From contig CAKZUK010000096.1 in the NCBI GenBank assembly GCA_937921775.1, positions 1 through 48,957 of the forward strand: a stretch of 48,957 nt of DNA, read 5' to 3'. The position numbers and the translations under genes were made by a program. The stretch is from an uncultured Saprospiraceae bacterium. GTDB taxonomy: Bacteria; Bacteroidota; Bacteroidia; Chitinophagales; Saprospiraceae. The notes beneath the pieces are model-generated. The model did no database searches. It saw only the letters and a program-made list of their open reading frames with translations, and was not told the DNA's origin. Every line of letters starts with the position of its first letter. Positions within the stretch are counted from its first letter, which is position 1. Of this stretch, positions 1-7,915 are shown one piece after another.

Positions 1-621
1 TTTCGGTTTCACCCCAGTGTACTCCAGATCAAATACGCCATAAGAAGGTTCATAATAGTAGTCATCTGGATTATCAAATCCATCATAGGAATCCATTACA
101 TCCGATTGTCGAATACCTCCTCCTATATAAAAGTCCAATAAAATACGGGGAGTGACATCCAACTGAATTCCAAGTATGACTCCTGCTTCTACTGCATCTA
201 CATCTTTTTCAAAAGCCAATTTCTCAGCCGTCCCTTTACCTGGAAAATATATCTCTCTTTCATAATCTTCGTAATAACTCATAATCAACATATATGGCCC
301 CGCATAAAATCCGATATCATAAAAACCCATCGTTTTGTTTTCTCCTTTCTTGAGGTGACTAAGAAAAAAACGATACTGCATCATTAGCTCTGCTCCCTTT
401 TTGACATCCTTTCCATTCTCTTCTAAAATCAAAGAAGGCATAACCAGTAGACTTTGACTACGAGTCCTGTTGTATAATTCATAGCTTATTTGAAATCTGG
501 ATTGCGCAAATTCAACAGGGCTAATCTTTAAGGCATTTCTATACTTGTAGTTTGTTGCCTCTTGTGCATTCATCGTAAAAAAGAACGCTACTAACAATAA
601 GGATAAAGTTATTTTTTTCAT
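1..621 (-). CDS. Secreted outer-membrane barrel-like protein, 3' end cut by window edge
   Basis: The reverse strand is open from an ATG at 621 to the window edge (207 codons seen, no stop), so the C-terminus is missing. The protein starts with MKK, a hydrophobic stretch and an NAQ cleavage-like site, typical of a Bacteroidota signal peptide. What follows alternates polar and aromatic residues with glycine-rich stretches (YDIGFYAGPY, YIGGGIRQS), as in small outer-membrane beta-barrels of the DUF3575 kind. The resemblance is general and no function can be named. It begins 35 nt after the stop of the thioredoxin-fold gene, so the two may be co-transcribed. The reading frame is clear; the family call is inference. 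Confidence 0.7.
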   Translation of the reverse strand, partial: MKKITLSLLLVAFFFTMNAQEATNYKYRNALKISPVEFAQSRFQISYELYNRTRSQSLLVMPSLILEENGKDVKKGAELMMQYRFFLSHLKKGENKTMGFYDIGFYAGPYMLIMSYYEDYEREIYFPGKGTAEKLAFEKDVDAVEAGVILGIQLDVTPRILLDFYIGGGIRQSDVMDSYDGFDNPDDYYYEPSYGVFDLEYTGVKPK

Positions 622-656
622 GATCTTATTATTTACAAATTTTGTTAAAAGAACTG

Positions 657-974
657 CTACGCTACAACGATTAAATGTTTTAGTTCACGTGCAATCTTCT
701 CTTCCGGTACACCACCAGCTCTCCTCCATTTTTCTTTACCTCCTAAAAACAATACGGTAGAGGGAAGTCCATCTATATCCAATTCATCTACTAAGCTCAG
801 TTGTTTATCAATCAAAACATTAAGGGTCTTAAGGGAACAAGCTTTATGATTATTTTTTAATTGCCGAAGTGATTTTTTGTTTTCAACATGTTTTTTACAA
901 TCCATTGTATAAAAATGCAAGACAAGTGCTTGCTCACTATTTATTAATTCCAGTATTTCTTTTTTACTTTTCAT
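657..974 (-). CDS. Thioredoxin-fold protein lacking the CxxC active site
   Basis: 105 residues starting MKSKKEILELIN. It follows the same plan as the canonical thioredoxin at 3221-3526 (K-ELIN start, an ILVDF-like strand, a cis-Pro loop as GLPSTVLF, then a KWR-G segment). The catalytic WCGPC is replaced by MDCKKH, so only one cysteine remains and dithiol exchange is not expected. It may be a binding or sensing paralogue (inference). I prefer the ATG at 974 to an in-frame GTG at 1100, because the extension would run through a clear terminator hairpin at 1091-1120. A TGAC-N4-ATCA dyad lies 77 nt upstream with a promoter-like TAATTTGT at the expected spacing, so it belongs to the island regulon. 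Confidence 0.75.
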   Translation of the reverse strand: MKSKKEILELINSEQALVLHFYTMDCKKHVENKKSLRQLKNNHKACSLKTLNVLIDKQLSLVDELDIDGLPSTVLFLGGKEKWRRAGGVPEEKIARELKHLIVVA

Positions 975-1019
975 AATGATTGTTTTTTTTAGTTTTATTT
1001 TACCTAATTGATTATGACT

Positions 1020-1062
1020 ACAAATTACCAAGTCTACTTCCATTATCCGGTGACGATTATCA
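1020..1062 (-). promoter_or_regulatory. CRP/FNR-type dyad TGACGATTATCA (1051-1062) with -7-like box
   Basis: TGAC-GATT-ATCA fits the TGAY-N4-RTCA dyad found throughout this island. On the minus strand the sequence TAATTTGT begins at 1027, 29.5 nt from the dyad centre. That is the same spacing as at the two best promoters (5662/5697 and 11558/11593). The box is an imperfect match to TAnnTTTG. It would drive the thioredoxin-fold gene starting at 974. Confidence 0.55.
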
Positions 1063-1090
1063 GTAGTAGGGATGCTATTTATCAAAAAAT

Positions 1091-1120
1091 AAAAGGCCAC
1101 TGAAATATCAGTGACCTTTT
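1091..1120 (-). terminator. Intrinsic terminator after the 130-residue protein gene
   Basis: AAAAGG-c-CACTGA, loop aata, TCAGTG-a-CCTTTT: a near-perfect hairpin with A and T flanks, 33 nt beyond the stop at 1153. It separates this gene from the thioredoxin-fold gene and argues against the longer GTG start of the latter. Confidence 0.8.
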
Positions 1121-1152
1121 AAATAAAACCTTCTGTAGTTAAAACTTGCTTT

Positions 1153-1545
1153 CTACATAGTTTTTCTCAAAAAAGAAAAGAATTCTTTTTTCATATCGTT
1201 ATACAGTTCTCGTTGTCGATCCATACGTGTCCTAAAGCCTGAATGGTCTTCAAAGTGCACATGATCGATGGCTACCTGATGAGCTTCTGCAAATTTTGCT
1301 AACTCACTTTCATGCGCATTAATGTCATGCAGTAGTATGTCCATCACTTCCTGGTGTAGGATGAATTGATTTTGAAAATGTTCTAATTGAGCCAAGATGT
1401 CTTTATCCGTCCAACGACTTACAACTTCTTCCAACCTGTTTTGATAGGTTTTAATTTCATCTCCCCAAAAAAGCAATTCCTTTGACCATTGTTTGTGTTC
1501 GAAGTGAAGATCGGCGAGATAGATGAACCTTGATTTGACTTTCAT
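1153..1545 (-). CDS. Small His-rich helical protein, function unknown
   Basis: 130 residues, ATG at 1545. It has no signal peptide or membrane segment. The sequence is almost entirely amphipathic helix, with many His, Glu, Asp and Trp residues (FEHKQW, LEHFQNQFILHQEV, LLHDINAHE, VHFEDH). The spacing of His and acidic residues is reminiscent of helical-bundle metal proteins, but I see no defined hemerythrin or ferritin signature and name no family. It is transcribed in the same direction as the REC-CRP regulator but has its own TGAC-AGAA-GTCA dyad 123 nt upstream and its own terminator, so it is probably a separate member of the stress regulon. Confidence 0.7.
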   Translation of the reverse strand: MKVKSRFIYLADLHFEHKQWSKELLFWGDEIKTYQNRLEEVVSRWTDKDILAQLEHFQNQFILHQEVMDILLHDINAHESELAKFAEAHQVAIDHVHFEDHSGFRTRMDRQRELYNDMKKEFFSFLRKTM

Positions 1546-1667
1546 ATTTTGTTATTTTTTTTTGAAAAAAATTAATTCAAAATCTTGTTCCGTATTTCAA
1601 TTAATAATTTTGAATTCAAATAGAATAAGATCAAAGCAATGTTCAATAATTTTCGTTTTTGATTTAG

Positions 1668-1679
1668 TGACAGAAGTCA
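1668..1679 (-). promoter_or_regulatory. CRP/FNR-type dyad TGACAGAAGTCA
   Basis: A perfect TGAC-N4-GTCA palindrome in the 162-nt gap between the stop of the REC-CRP gene and the start of the 130-residue protein. A weak box GAACATTG lies at the expected spacing on the minus strand (5' end at 1644). It probably acts on the gene starting at 1545. Confidence 0.55.
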
Positions 1680-1707
1680 GTTGCCACAATGACTTTAAGC
1701 AATAGTC

Positions 1708-2760
1708 CTAGTTAGGCATATCTTCCAATTCATCAATATCCAAAACTGATATCACTCCATTATCAATCGCAATCAATCCTTCTTTCTTAAAGTCTGTAAG
1801 CGTTCGAATAACAGATTCTTTGGCAGTGCCCACCATCCCCGCAAGATCATCACGAAGGATAGCAATCTTATCTTTTCCAGCTTCTTTGTTATGTATATTT
1901 AATTTCACGAGTGCTTCTGCCACTCTTTTTCGGATAGAGTTGTAGGCTAGGCTTAGTAATTGTTCTTCCTGATCATTTGTGTTACTCGCTAACATTTTGA
2001 TGAATCGAGCTGAGAAATTTCTATTGTTATAAAGTAAGGCAAAGAAGTCTTCTTTCGGGATATAATTAATTTCAGCCTCTTCGGTCACCATCGCTGAATC
2101 CTTGTATGGTTCATCACGTAGCAATGCGTTATAGCCAATAAAGTCACCCGCTTTATAGAGGCAAGTAATGTATTCTTTCCCAGCGTCATTTGTTCGGTAC
2201 ACTTTCACTTGTCCACTCGTTACAAAATACAAGCGTTTTGGACGGTCAGCTTCCTGATAGAGGAAATCTTTTTTTCGATACTTCCGAGTGTTTCTTTCTT
2301 CTGATAATTGTTCCAAATCTTTTTGCCCACGAGCTTCATCAATAAAAGTCTGTAAACCTGTAGAGGTACCATCAAACGCTTTTTTGATACGATCCGATTT
2401 TTTTAATCGCATTTCCACCGCGTCCAACAATTCTACGTCATCATATGGTTTGGTGATATAGTCATCAGCACCAAGGTTCATTCCTTTTCTAAAATCATTT
2501 TTCTCTGCTTTGGCCGTCAAAAAGATCAAAGGAATATCAGCAGTCGCTGGCTTTTTATCTAAAATCCGTAGTACCCCAAAGCCATCCAGTTCCGGCATCA
2601 TGACATCACAAAGGATGAGGTCGGGAGATTCTGTTAATGCCTTTTGGACGCCAATCTTTCCATTCTCTGCCGTGATGACTTCATAGTTAGACAACTCTAA
2701 TACCTCTTCCAGATTTTCACGTACCGTTGGATTATCTTCGATTATTAATATTCTTTTCAT
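1708..2760 (-). CDS. Response-regulator receiver fused to a CRP/FNR transcription factor
   Basis: 350 residues, ATG at 2760. Residues 1-120 are a receiver domain with phospho-acceptor Asp52 (LILCDVMMPELDG), acidic pocket E8-D9, and TAK and KPY motifs. Residues about 150-255 form a cyclic-nucleotide-binding-like beta barrel (ADRPKRLYFVTSGQVKVYR, YKAGDFIGYNALL). Residues about 296-330 are a CRP-type helix-turn-helix whose recognition helix reads KESVIR, keeping the Glu and the second Arg of E. coli CRP RETVGR with Lys for the first Arg. That is compatible with reading GTGA half-sites. This is therefore a two-component regulator with CRP/FNR output. The PAS kinase at 3570-5456 is the obvious candidate partner (inference). 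A dyad at 2957-2972 suggests autoregulation. Confidence 0.9.
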   Translation of the reverse strand: MKRILIIEDNPTVRENLEEVLELSNYEVITAENGKIGVQKALTESPDLILCDVMMPELDGFGVLRILDKKPATADIPLIFLTAKAEKNDFRKGMNLGADDYITKPYDDVELLDAVEMRLKKSDRIKKAFDGTSTGLQTFIDEARGQKDLEQLSEERNTRKYRKKDFLYQEADRPKRLYFVTSGQVKVYRTNDAGKEYITCLYKAGDFIGYNALLRDEPYKDSAMVTEEAEINYIPKEDFFALLYNNRNFSARFIKMLASNTNDQEEQLLSLAYNSIRKRVAEALVKLNIHNKEAGKDKIAILRDDLAGMVGTAKESVIRTLTDFKKEGLIAIDNGVISVLDIDELEDMPN

Positions 2761-2956
2761 CTCTTTTAGTTTAGAGCATTAAAAAAGGATTTGTTTTCTC
2801 GTTTTAGTTTTATTCTTTGAAGTTTTTAAATAACTTCTTCACTGCGTCTTCTATCAAGTTAGTTAAAAATGAGCATAAATGATTCATTTCAAAATAACTT
2901 CTATACAAAGAAAAGGATTGATCGAATAATCCAATATGATCTTGATCACACAAGGG

Positions 2957-2972
2957 GGTGATTTTTGTCACC
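2957..2972. promoter_or_regulatory. Perfect 16-bp palindromic operator GGTGATTTTTGTCACC
   Basis: GTGA-N6-TCAC, the CRP-type core, lies in the divergent gap between the REC-CRP gene (start 2760) and thioredoxin (start 3221). The same 16-mer recurs at 5618-5633. It is rather far from both starts (about 190 and 250 nt), and no TAnnTTTG box sits at the class II distance, so its mode of action is open. Confidence 0.6.
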
Positions 2973-3194
2973 ATGCACCTTATTGAGACTAAGCCATTAA
3001 GCATGTTTATAGGTTTATCATAGCTAAGTAAGTGCTCAATTACTTATTCAGCGGAAAGTCCGAAGACCGAAGTTTCACTCAAGTACATATACCATCTTTG
3101 TAGCAAAGGAAATTCGACTTACACCATGGAGAGATTTCAGGTGGTCTGTCCGATAGATCTAAAACTACAGGCTACAGAACGGCTATAATTTACC

Positions 3195-3202
3195 TACCTT
3201 TG
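3195..3202 (+). promoter_or_regulatory. Bacteroidota-type -7 box TACCTTTG of trxA
   Basis: Fits the TAnnTTTG consensus 18 nt before the ATG at 3221. I see no convincing -33 element. The leader would be very short. The box also lies just upstream of the only other in-frame start (a TTG at 3200), supporting the ATG start. Confidence 0.4.
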
Positions 3203-3220
3203 AGGATAAAAAAGAATCGT

Positions 3221-3526
3221 ATGAAAAAGAGAAAATCATTCAAGGAGCTCATCAATAGTGACAAACCAGTGCTAGTAGACTTTCATGCAGAATGGTGCGG
3301 ACCATGTAAATCTATGGCACCTATCCTAAAAGAGGTTGCTCATCAAATTGGAGAGAAAGCAACGATTATAAAAATAGATATAGATCGGAATCAAGTGCTT
3401 GCACAAAAATTAGGCGTTAAAGGTGTTCCAACTTTTGTGCTCTACAAAAACGGAGAAATGAAGTGGCGAGAATCTGGCATGCAATCTAGCAAAGTCTTGG
3501 TTGACCTGCTTAAGCAACATGCTTAG
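3221..3526 (+). CDS. trxA: Thioredoxin
   Basis: 101 residues, a full-length thioredoxin. It carries the strand [16 protein letters not shown] with the redox motif WCGPC, a KIDIDRN segment, and the cis-proline loop [12 protein letters not shown]. It is a cytoplasmic dithiol-disulfide carrier normally reduced by thioredoxin reductase. The ATG at 3221 gives the usual N-terminus; an upstream in-frame TTG at 3200 is less likely. It is divergent from the REC-CRP regulator with an operator dyad between them, so oxygen or redox control is plausible. A terminator overlaps the stop codon. Compare the cysteine-poor paralogue at 657-974. Confidence 0.92.
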   Translation: MKKRKSFKELINSDKPVLVDFHAEWCGPCKSMAPILKEVAHQIGEKATIIKIDIDRNQVLAQKLGVKGVPTFVLYKNGEMKWRESGMQSSKVLVDLLKQHA

Positions 3527-3544
3527 ACAAGCATAGTTTTTTTT
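3519..3544 (+). terminator. Intrinsic terminator of trxA
   Basis: ATGCTT, loop agac, AAGCAT, then ag and eight T residues; the stem overlaps the last codons and stop of trxA. Confidence 0.75.
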
Positions 3545-3569
3545 CAATTTCAAACTGTACACTCCTCCA

Positions 3570-5456
3570 CTACTGAGGGATTACTATTGTAAATGTAGTC
3601 CCTTCATGCTCCTTACTTTCAAAACTAATACTTCCATTCATCAGGTCTAAGTATCGCTTAACGATGACCAGCCCCAAACCAGTCCCCTGAATATTAGTTA
3701 CATTGGTTGCTCGGAAAAAACGGTCGAACATATGTTGTTGATCTTGTTCAGGTATTCCAATTCCGTAATCGCGTACTTTTATAGAAAGCATACCTTTTTC
3801 GACAACAGAAATCAAATCAACATCTTCTCCGTTTGGTGAATATTTGAAGGCATTCGATATCAAATTAATTAAAATATTTTTAACTAGATGCTCATCAATG
3901 TTAGCGCTAAGTTTTCCTGTGTGCTGGTGATTGATTGTTTGATTATTATTTGCCACCAGTTTCATCTCATCCAAAAGGATAGATACATAATTTTCAAAAT
4001 TGACTTCTACAGCTTGGCAGCTAATGATTCCCGATTCCAGTTTTTCTAAAGAGAGGAAATCATTCAGAATACTTGTCAGGTTATTGACAGAAGATTTTAT
4101 TCTGTTGATGTGTTTCATCCGTTTATCCTGCTGATCCGATTCTGGGTATCGGGCAATCAGGCCTGCAGATGCAAGGATGGAACTAAGCGGTGTTCGAAAC
4201 TCATGTGAGGCCATAGAAACGAAACGTGACTTTAGTTCTCCCAGTTCTTTTTCTTTAGCTAGAGCCCCTTCTAACTTTAGCTCATTTTCTTTCAAGGCAC
4301 TTGTTCTTAATCGAACTTTTTCTTCCAACTGCGTATTAATTTCCTGCAATGCTTTTCTTGACTTTTCTGCTTCTGTGATATCAATGATAATGGCCACATA
4401 AACAGGTTGATCTCCCATCATAGAATATTGCAAATGCACTTCTACGGGATAGCTTGTTTTATCTTTACGTTGGTGAACAGTATTAAACAAAATAATTTCT
4501 TCTTCACCATTTAAAAGCGGTGCCACGATCTCAGCAAAAGTAGCCTCTGTATGGTCGGGTTTTATATCTACCGGAGTCAATTCCTGCATTTCCTCTAGCG
4601 AGTATCCAATATTATTCCTTGCACCTTTATTTACATGAATGAACTTCAGGTCTTCCACATCAAAGATGTAGATTTCGTTTAAGGAGTCGTCAACAATCTT
4701 AAAAATATCTTGATTTAGAACTTCCGCTTTTTTGAGTTCAGTGGTATCTACAAAACTGGCAAGCATGCCCTGAGGTCGTTCCCATTTATCAAAAATCAGA
4801 TTGGAAGTAACAAATATATCAAAGTAGCTCCCATCTTTCCTCTTTGCTTTACCCTCACCTGACCATTGTCCCTTTTCCTGAATGGCATTATTAATAATCG
4901 AGACTTCTTCATCGGATGAGCTTAATTCTTTGTTATTGAGACCTATTAATTCTTTCGAATCGTTGTAGCCCCACATTTTCACAAAAGCTTCATTTACTTC
5001 TGTTATATTGCCCTCCATATCAGAAAAAGCTATCGGCATGGCACCAGATGCAATCGCAGTACTTTTTCGTTGCAATTCTTTTGCTCTTTGTTTTTCCTCA
5101 GTTACGTCATGAACATAAGCGATCGCCAATTGCTCCTCTCCACTTTTCATATGACTCAGACTAATTTGCACTGGAAACTTTTCACCGTTTTTGCGTAAGC
5201 CATGTAACTCAAGGTTGGCCCCCATTGTTCGGTGCTCTGGCTTTTCATTGAATCGCTCTCGGTGCTTAGTATGCGCTTTACGAATGGCCTCAGGCAACAG
5301 CACTTGCAATGGCTTTCCTTGAAGTGCTCCATCTTCGTATCCAAACATCTTTTCGACGAAGGGATTTGCTTTTACAATTTCACCAGAAATGTTGACTGCC
5401 AAAATCCCAATGGTAGCTTCCGCAAACATTGCCTCAAATATATCTTCTGTATGCAT
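3570..5456 (-). CDS. Triple-PAS sensor histidine kinase
   Basis: 628 residues with no signal peptide or membrane segment, so a soluble sensor. PAS1 (about 5-118), PAS2 (about 125-240) and PAS3 (about 250-370, ending IIDITEAEKS) are followed by a short coiled coil. Next come HisKA with phospho-acceptor His418 (MASHEFRTPL) and HATPase_c with N box (NLISNAFKYSPNG), G1 (DYGIGIP) and G2 (GTGLGLVIVKR). PAS1 has His62 in PEAIRKAH, aligning with the proximal haem His of FixL. Such His residues also occur in PAS domains never shown to bind haem. There is no receiver domain, so the REC-CRP hybrid at 1708-2760 is the natural partner (inference). The start faces an intergenic region holding two operator dyads. 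Confidence 0.92.
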   Translation of the reverse strand: MHTEDIFEAMFAEATIGILAVNISGEIVKANPFVEKMFGYEDGALQGKPLQVLLPEAIRKAHTKHRERFNEKPEHRTMGANLELHGLRKNGEKFPVQISLSHMKSGEEQLAIAYVHDVTEEKQRAKELQRKSTAIASGAMPIAFSDMEGNITEVNEAFVKMWGYNDSKELIGLNNKELSSSDEEVSIINNAIQEKGQWSGEGKAKRKDGSYFDIFVTSNLIFDKWERPQGMLASFVDTTELKKAEVLNQDIFKIVDDSLNEIYIFDVEDLKFIHVNKGARNNIGYSLEEMQELTPVDIKPDHTEATFAEIVAPLLNGEEEIILFNTVHQRKDKTSYPVEVHLQYSMMGDQPVYVAIIIDITEAEKSRKALQEINTQLEEKVRLRTSALKENELKLEGALAKEKELGELKSRFVSMASHEFRTPLSSILASAGLIARYPESDQQDKRMKHINRIKSSVNNLTSILNDFLSLEKLESGIISCQAVEVNFENYVSILLDEMKLVANNNQTINHQHTGKLSANIDEHLVKNILINLISNAFKYSPNGEDVDLISVVEKGMLSIKVRDYGIGIPEQDQQHMFDRFFRATNVTNIQGTGLGLVIVKRYLDLMNGSISFESKEHEGTTFTIVIPQ

Positions 5457-5617
5457 TGGTCATATCGTTTTTCAATTAAGCTATTAGTTCCTCATCGACA
5501 TTACTCTACTACTACTTCCACAAAATAGATAATTCTTTTTAAACCACTTCATTCATCAACAGATAGTCTTTTCATCAAGTCCACCTGTCACTCTAGTTTA
5601 TTATTCAACATTCTTAC

Positions 5618-5633
5618 GGTGATTTTTGTCACC
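5618..5633. promoter_or_regulatory. Second copy of operator GGTGATTTTTGTCACC
   Basis: Identical over 18 nt (including the following AT) to the palindrome at 2957-2972. It sits 162 nt upstream of the histidine kinase start and 29 nt from a further dyad at 5662-5673, in the divergent gap with the PEP-synthase-like gene. Confidence 0.6.
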
Positions 5634-5661
5634 ATAAATCAAACTACAAACTAATAAAGAG

Positions 5662-5704
5662 TGACATTCGTCATCACGAGACAGCACAAATCAACTTAAC
5701 TTTG
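5662..5704 (+). promoter_or_regulatory. Class II-like promoter: dyad TGACATTCGTCA plus TAACTTTG box
   Basis: The dyad is at 5662-5673 (perfect TGAC-N4-GTCA) and a perfect TAnnTTTG box at 5697-5704. The dyad centre to the first base of the box is 29.5 nt, identical to the promoter at 11558/11593. With transcription starting about 12 nt after the box begins, the dyad is centred near -41.5. It drives the gene at 5781. Confidence 0.7.
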
Positions 5705-5780
5705 CTAAATCAATTTACCCTCAGGGTATTCCCTAAAATCAGATTAGTAATTTTTATTTTAAAAAAGTAGTTATTTTTCA

Positions 5781-6914
5781 ATGAGAGATTCGATTCTATA
5801 TTTTGATGAGATTGGCTTGCAGGATGTAGTAAGAGTGGGCAACAAAAATGCCGCCTTAGGAGAAATATATCAGCAGCTCAGCCACAAAGGAGTTCTTGTA
5901 CCTGATGGGTTTGTTATAAGCACTAAAGTTTATCAAGAATTTCTAAATCAGAATAACCTAAAGCGTAAAATAACAGACATTATTAAAGGCCTCAACACTA
6001 GCGATTTTTCAAACCTATCTGAAATTGGAAAAACGGTACGTTCAACCCTACAAAAAAGCATCTTTCCTTACTACACCCAAGTATTGATACTGGCTGCCTA
6101 TAATGAATTACTCGAAAGAGTGGACAGCGACGGTCACGTGATCGTCAGATGCAGTGCTATCGCCAATGGAGTACCTAAGATCAATTTTGCAAAACAATTA
6201 GACTGCTACCTCAACATCAAAGGAGAAGATGCATTATTGGAAGCCTGCAAAAATTGTTTTATTTCCCTATACACAGACAAAGCCATAAAATACTGTGCGC
6301 TTAGAAGAATTAAACCCACTGATATTACATTTTCCATCGGTGTCCAACAAATGATTCGTCCATCTAAAAAAAGTGCTTCTCTCCGATTCAATCTAAGCAA
6401 ACAGGAAACGGAAACGATTGACAGGTGGTCAGCATTGATAGATCAGCACTTCCAAGTGCCTATGACGATAGAATGGGTGAAGGATGAAGTAGATGGAAAA
6501 TTATATGTAAGCCAAGCGTATTCTAAAACACAAAACATGGTATCTCCTCCAGCTAAATTCTATGAAGCTATCGGCCACATATCCTACGCTATCGCAGCAG
6601 CTGATGGCAAAGTACGAACAAGTGAGCTTGAAACTTTAAAAAAAATTATACTAGAAGACTGGTCTCCAAATGAACATACAACAGATTCATCCTCACAAAT
6701 TCAGATTGCTTTTGAACAACTCATGAAAAAAGACGTAGCATCAGATCAGGCCATCAGCAACTTCAAATTATATTTAGAAAGCCATAAGGAATTATTCACC
6801 CCACCAATCAAATCTTTAATCTGGAAAACCGTCAACAGCATCGCAGAAGCAGTAGCCGGAAAGAATAAATCAGAGCTAATTTTGTTGAGTAAACTCAACA
6901 CCCTCCTCAGTTAA
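5781..6914 (+). CDS. Degenerate PEP-synthase ATP-grasp domain fused to a TerB-like domain
   Basis: 377 residues. Residues about 13-240 follow the PEP synthase/PPDK nucleotide-binding domain: VGNKNAALGEI, VPDGFVIST, then VRCSAIANGVP where active enzymes have VRSSATAEDLP, and NFAKQL for SFAGQQ. The block then jumps to PMTIEWVKDE-DGKLYVSQA, the normal end of that domain (PMDIEWA-DG-LYIvQaRPET). About 100 residues of the ATP-grasp core are therefore absent and several catalytic residues are changed, so it is probably not an enzyme. Residues about 268-375 look like a TerB-like helical domain (ISYAIAAADGKVRTSELETL). There is no His-swivel or PEP-binding domain. The 3' end overlaps the convergent uspA gene by 39 nt. 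A strong dyad-controlled promoter precedes it. Confidence 0.75.
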   Translation: MRDSILYFDEIGLQDVVRVGNKNAALGEIYQQLSHKGVLVPDGFVISTKVYQEFLNQNNLKRKITDIIKGLNTSDFSNLSEIGKTVRSTLQKSIFPYYTQVLILAAYNELLERVDSDGHVIVRCSAIANGVPKINFAKQLDCYLNIKGEDALLEACKNCFISLYTDKAIKYCALRRIKPTDITFSIGVQQMIRPSKKSASLRFNLSKQETETIDRWSALIDQHFQVPMTIEWVKDEVDGKLYVSQAYSKTQNMVSPPAKFYEAIGHISYAIAAADGKVRTSELETLKKIILEDWSPNEHTTDSSSQIQIAFEQLMKKDVASDQAISNFKLYLESHKELFTPPIKSLIWKTVNSIAEAVAGKNKSELILLSKLNTLLS

Positions 6915-7760
6915 AACAGCATCTTCTAAATGCAAAATCAACAAGGGTACTTTAGTATGTAACAACATGGACTTGGTCATACTCTTATGGTAAAGTCTAT
7001 CCCAAAACTTACGACGGTGCGTTACCATTACAATTAGGTCGACACCTTTTTGAAAAACATATTCATTTATCCCTTGCCAAAAAGAGTCATGATGAACTGT
7101 ATGTAATTTTAAATCAAATTTTGCTGCCTTTTCCTTAAAAAGCTGTTCCAATATTAGCTCTTCAAATTTCCAGTCCAAGCTATTCTTCTCTGGATTATTG
7201 ATATGTACCAAATGAATGCTGGAGTCAAAAACATCAGACAATTTGATGATCGCATCCAGTGTTTTTGTTTCTGCAGACTCATAGTTGCCCGCGTAAAGTA
7301 TATTATCAAATCCCATAAAAGAAATATTTGGAGGAATCAACCAAACCGGGCAATCTGCTTTTTGAGAAACAGTTGTAGAGATTGTTCCTAGGAAATTTCT
7401 CAGTGTACCTTTTGCTCCAGTGGTTCCCATAATAATAAAATCACAGTTTTCCTGTTTTGACATTCGGATTATTTCTTTAGCTGGGTTTCCAATCACAACT
7501 TCCTGTTCTATTGCAAGTACTTTTTCATTTTTTGCATACCTATCGTCCTGCCATTTTTTGGCAAATTGGTCTAGTTTTCTTTTTTGCGCATTCCGTAGTT
7601 TATCGAGATAAGACGGCAAGGTGGCCACTACTAAATTTTCAGTTTGACCTATATGAACGACCTTTATCGAGCGCTTAGAAAATTCAGCAAAAGCATATGC
7701 ATAGGCAAAAGCGTTTTCGGAAACTGTTGAGAAGTCGATAGGAACGATAATCTTTTTCAT
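6876..7760 (-). CDS. Universal stress protein, tandem UspA domains
   Basis: 294 residues from the ATG at 7760 (another ATG two codons upstream at 7766 is possible). Two Usp folds lie in tandem. The first begins MKKIIVPIDFS and carries the ATP-binding motif G-2x-G-9x-G-T (GTTGAKGTLRNFLGT). The second starts near FDNILYAGNYES, lacks a complete motif, and ends with a helix and KVPLLILH. It is a cytoplasmic stress or nucleotide-sensing protein. Its last 13 codons overlap the convergent PEP-synthase-like gene in antisense. A weaker dyad (TGAAGGAAATCA, 7844-7855) lies 84 nt upstream. It is one of three such proteins in this island. Confidence 0.9.
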   Translation of the reverse strand: MKKIIVPIDFSTVSENAFAYAYAFAEFSKRSIKVVHIGQTENLVVATLPSYLDKLRNAQKRKLDQFAKKWQDDRYAKNEKVLAIEQEVVIGNPAKEIIRMSKQENCDFIIMGTTGAKGTLRNFLGTISTTVSQKADCPVWLIPPNISFMGFDNILYAGNYESAETKTLDAIIKLSDVFDSSIHLVHINNPEKNSLDWKFEELILEQLFKEKAAKFDLKLHTVHHDSFWQGINEYVFQKGVDLIVMVTHRRKFWDRLYHKSMTKSMLLHTKVPLLILHLEDAVLTEEGVEFTQQN

Positions 7761-7915
7761 AAACATTTTTTAAACGAACATTTTCTAAGAACTTGTATTA
7801 AGTGATTATGATGCAATTTGAGAAAATATGCTTCGCCTGGCGATGAAGGAAATCATCTATGGCAATAATTTTCATTGACTTAACTTTTGCTTTCATTAGC
7901 TTCGTGCTACTCTTT

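Noticed and set aside
2810..3004. 64-codon minus-strand frame between the REC-CRP gene and trxA
   Set aside because: It contains the operator palindrome 2957-2972 and has no recognisable protein features; it is the regulatory gap.
7844..7855. TGAAGGAAATCA upstream of uspA (6876-7760) as an eighth operator
   Set aside because: The left half-site is TGAA rather than TGAY and no TAnnTTTG box sits at 29.5 nt; kept only as a weak possibility.
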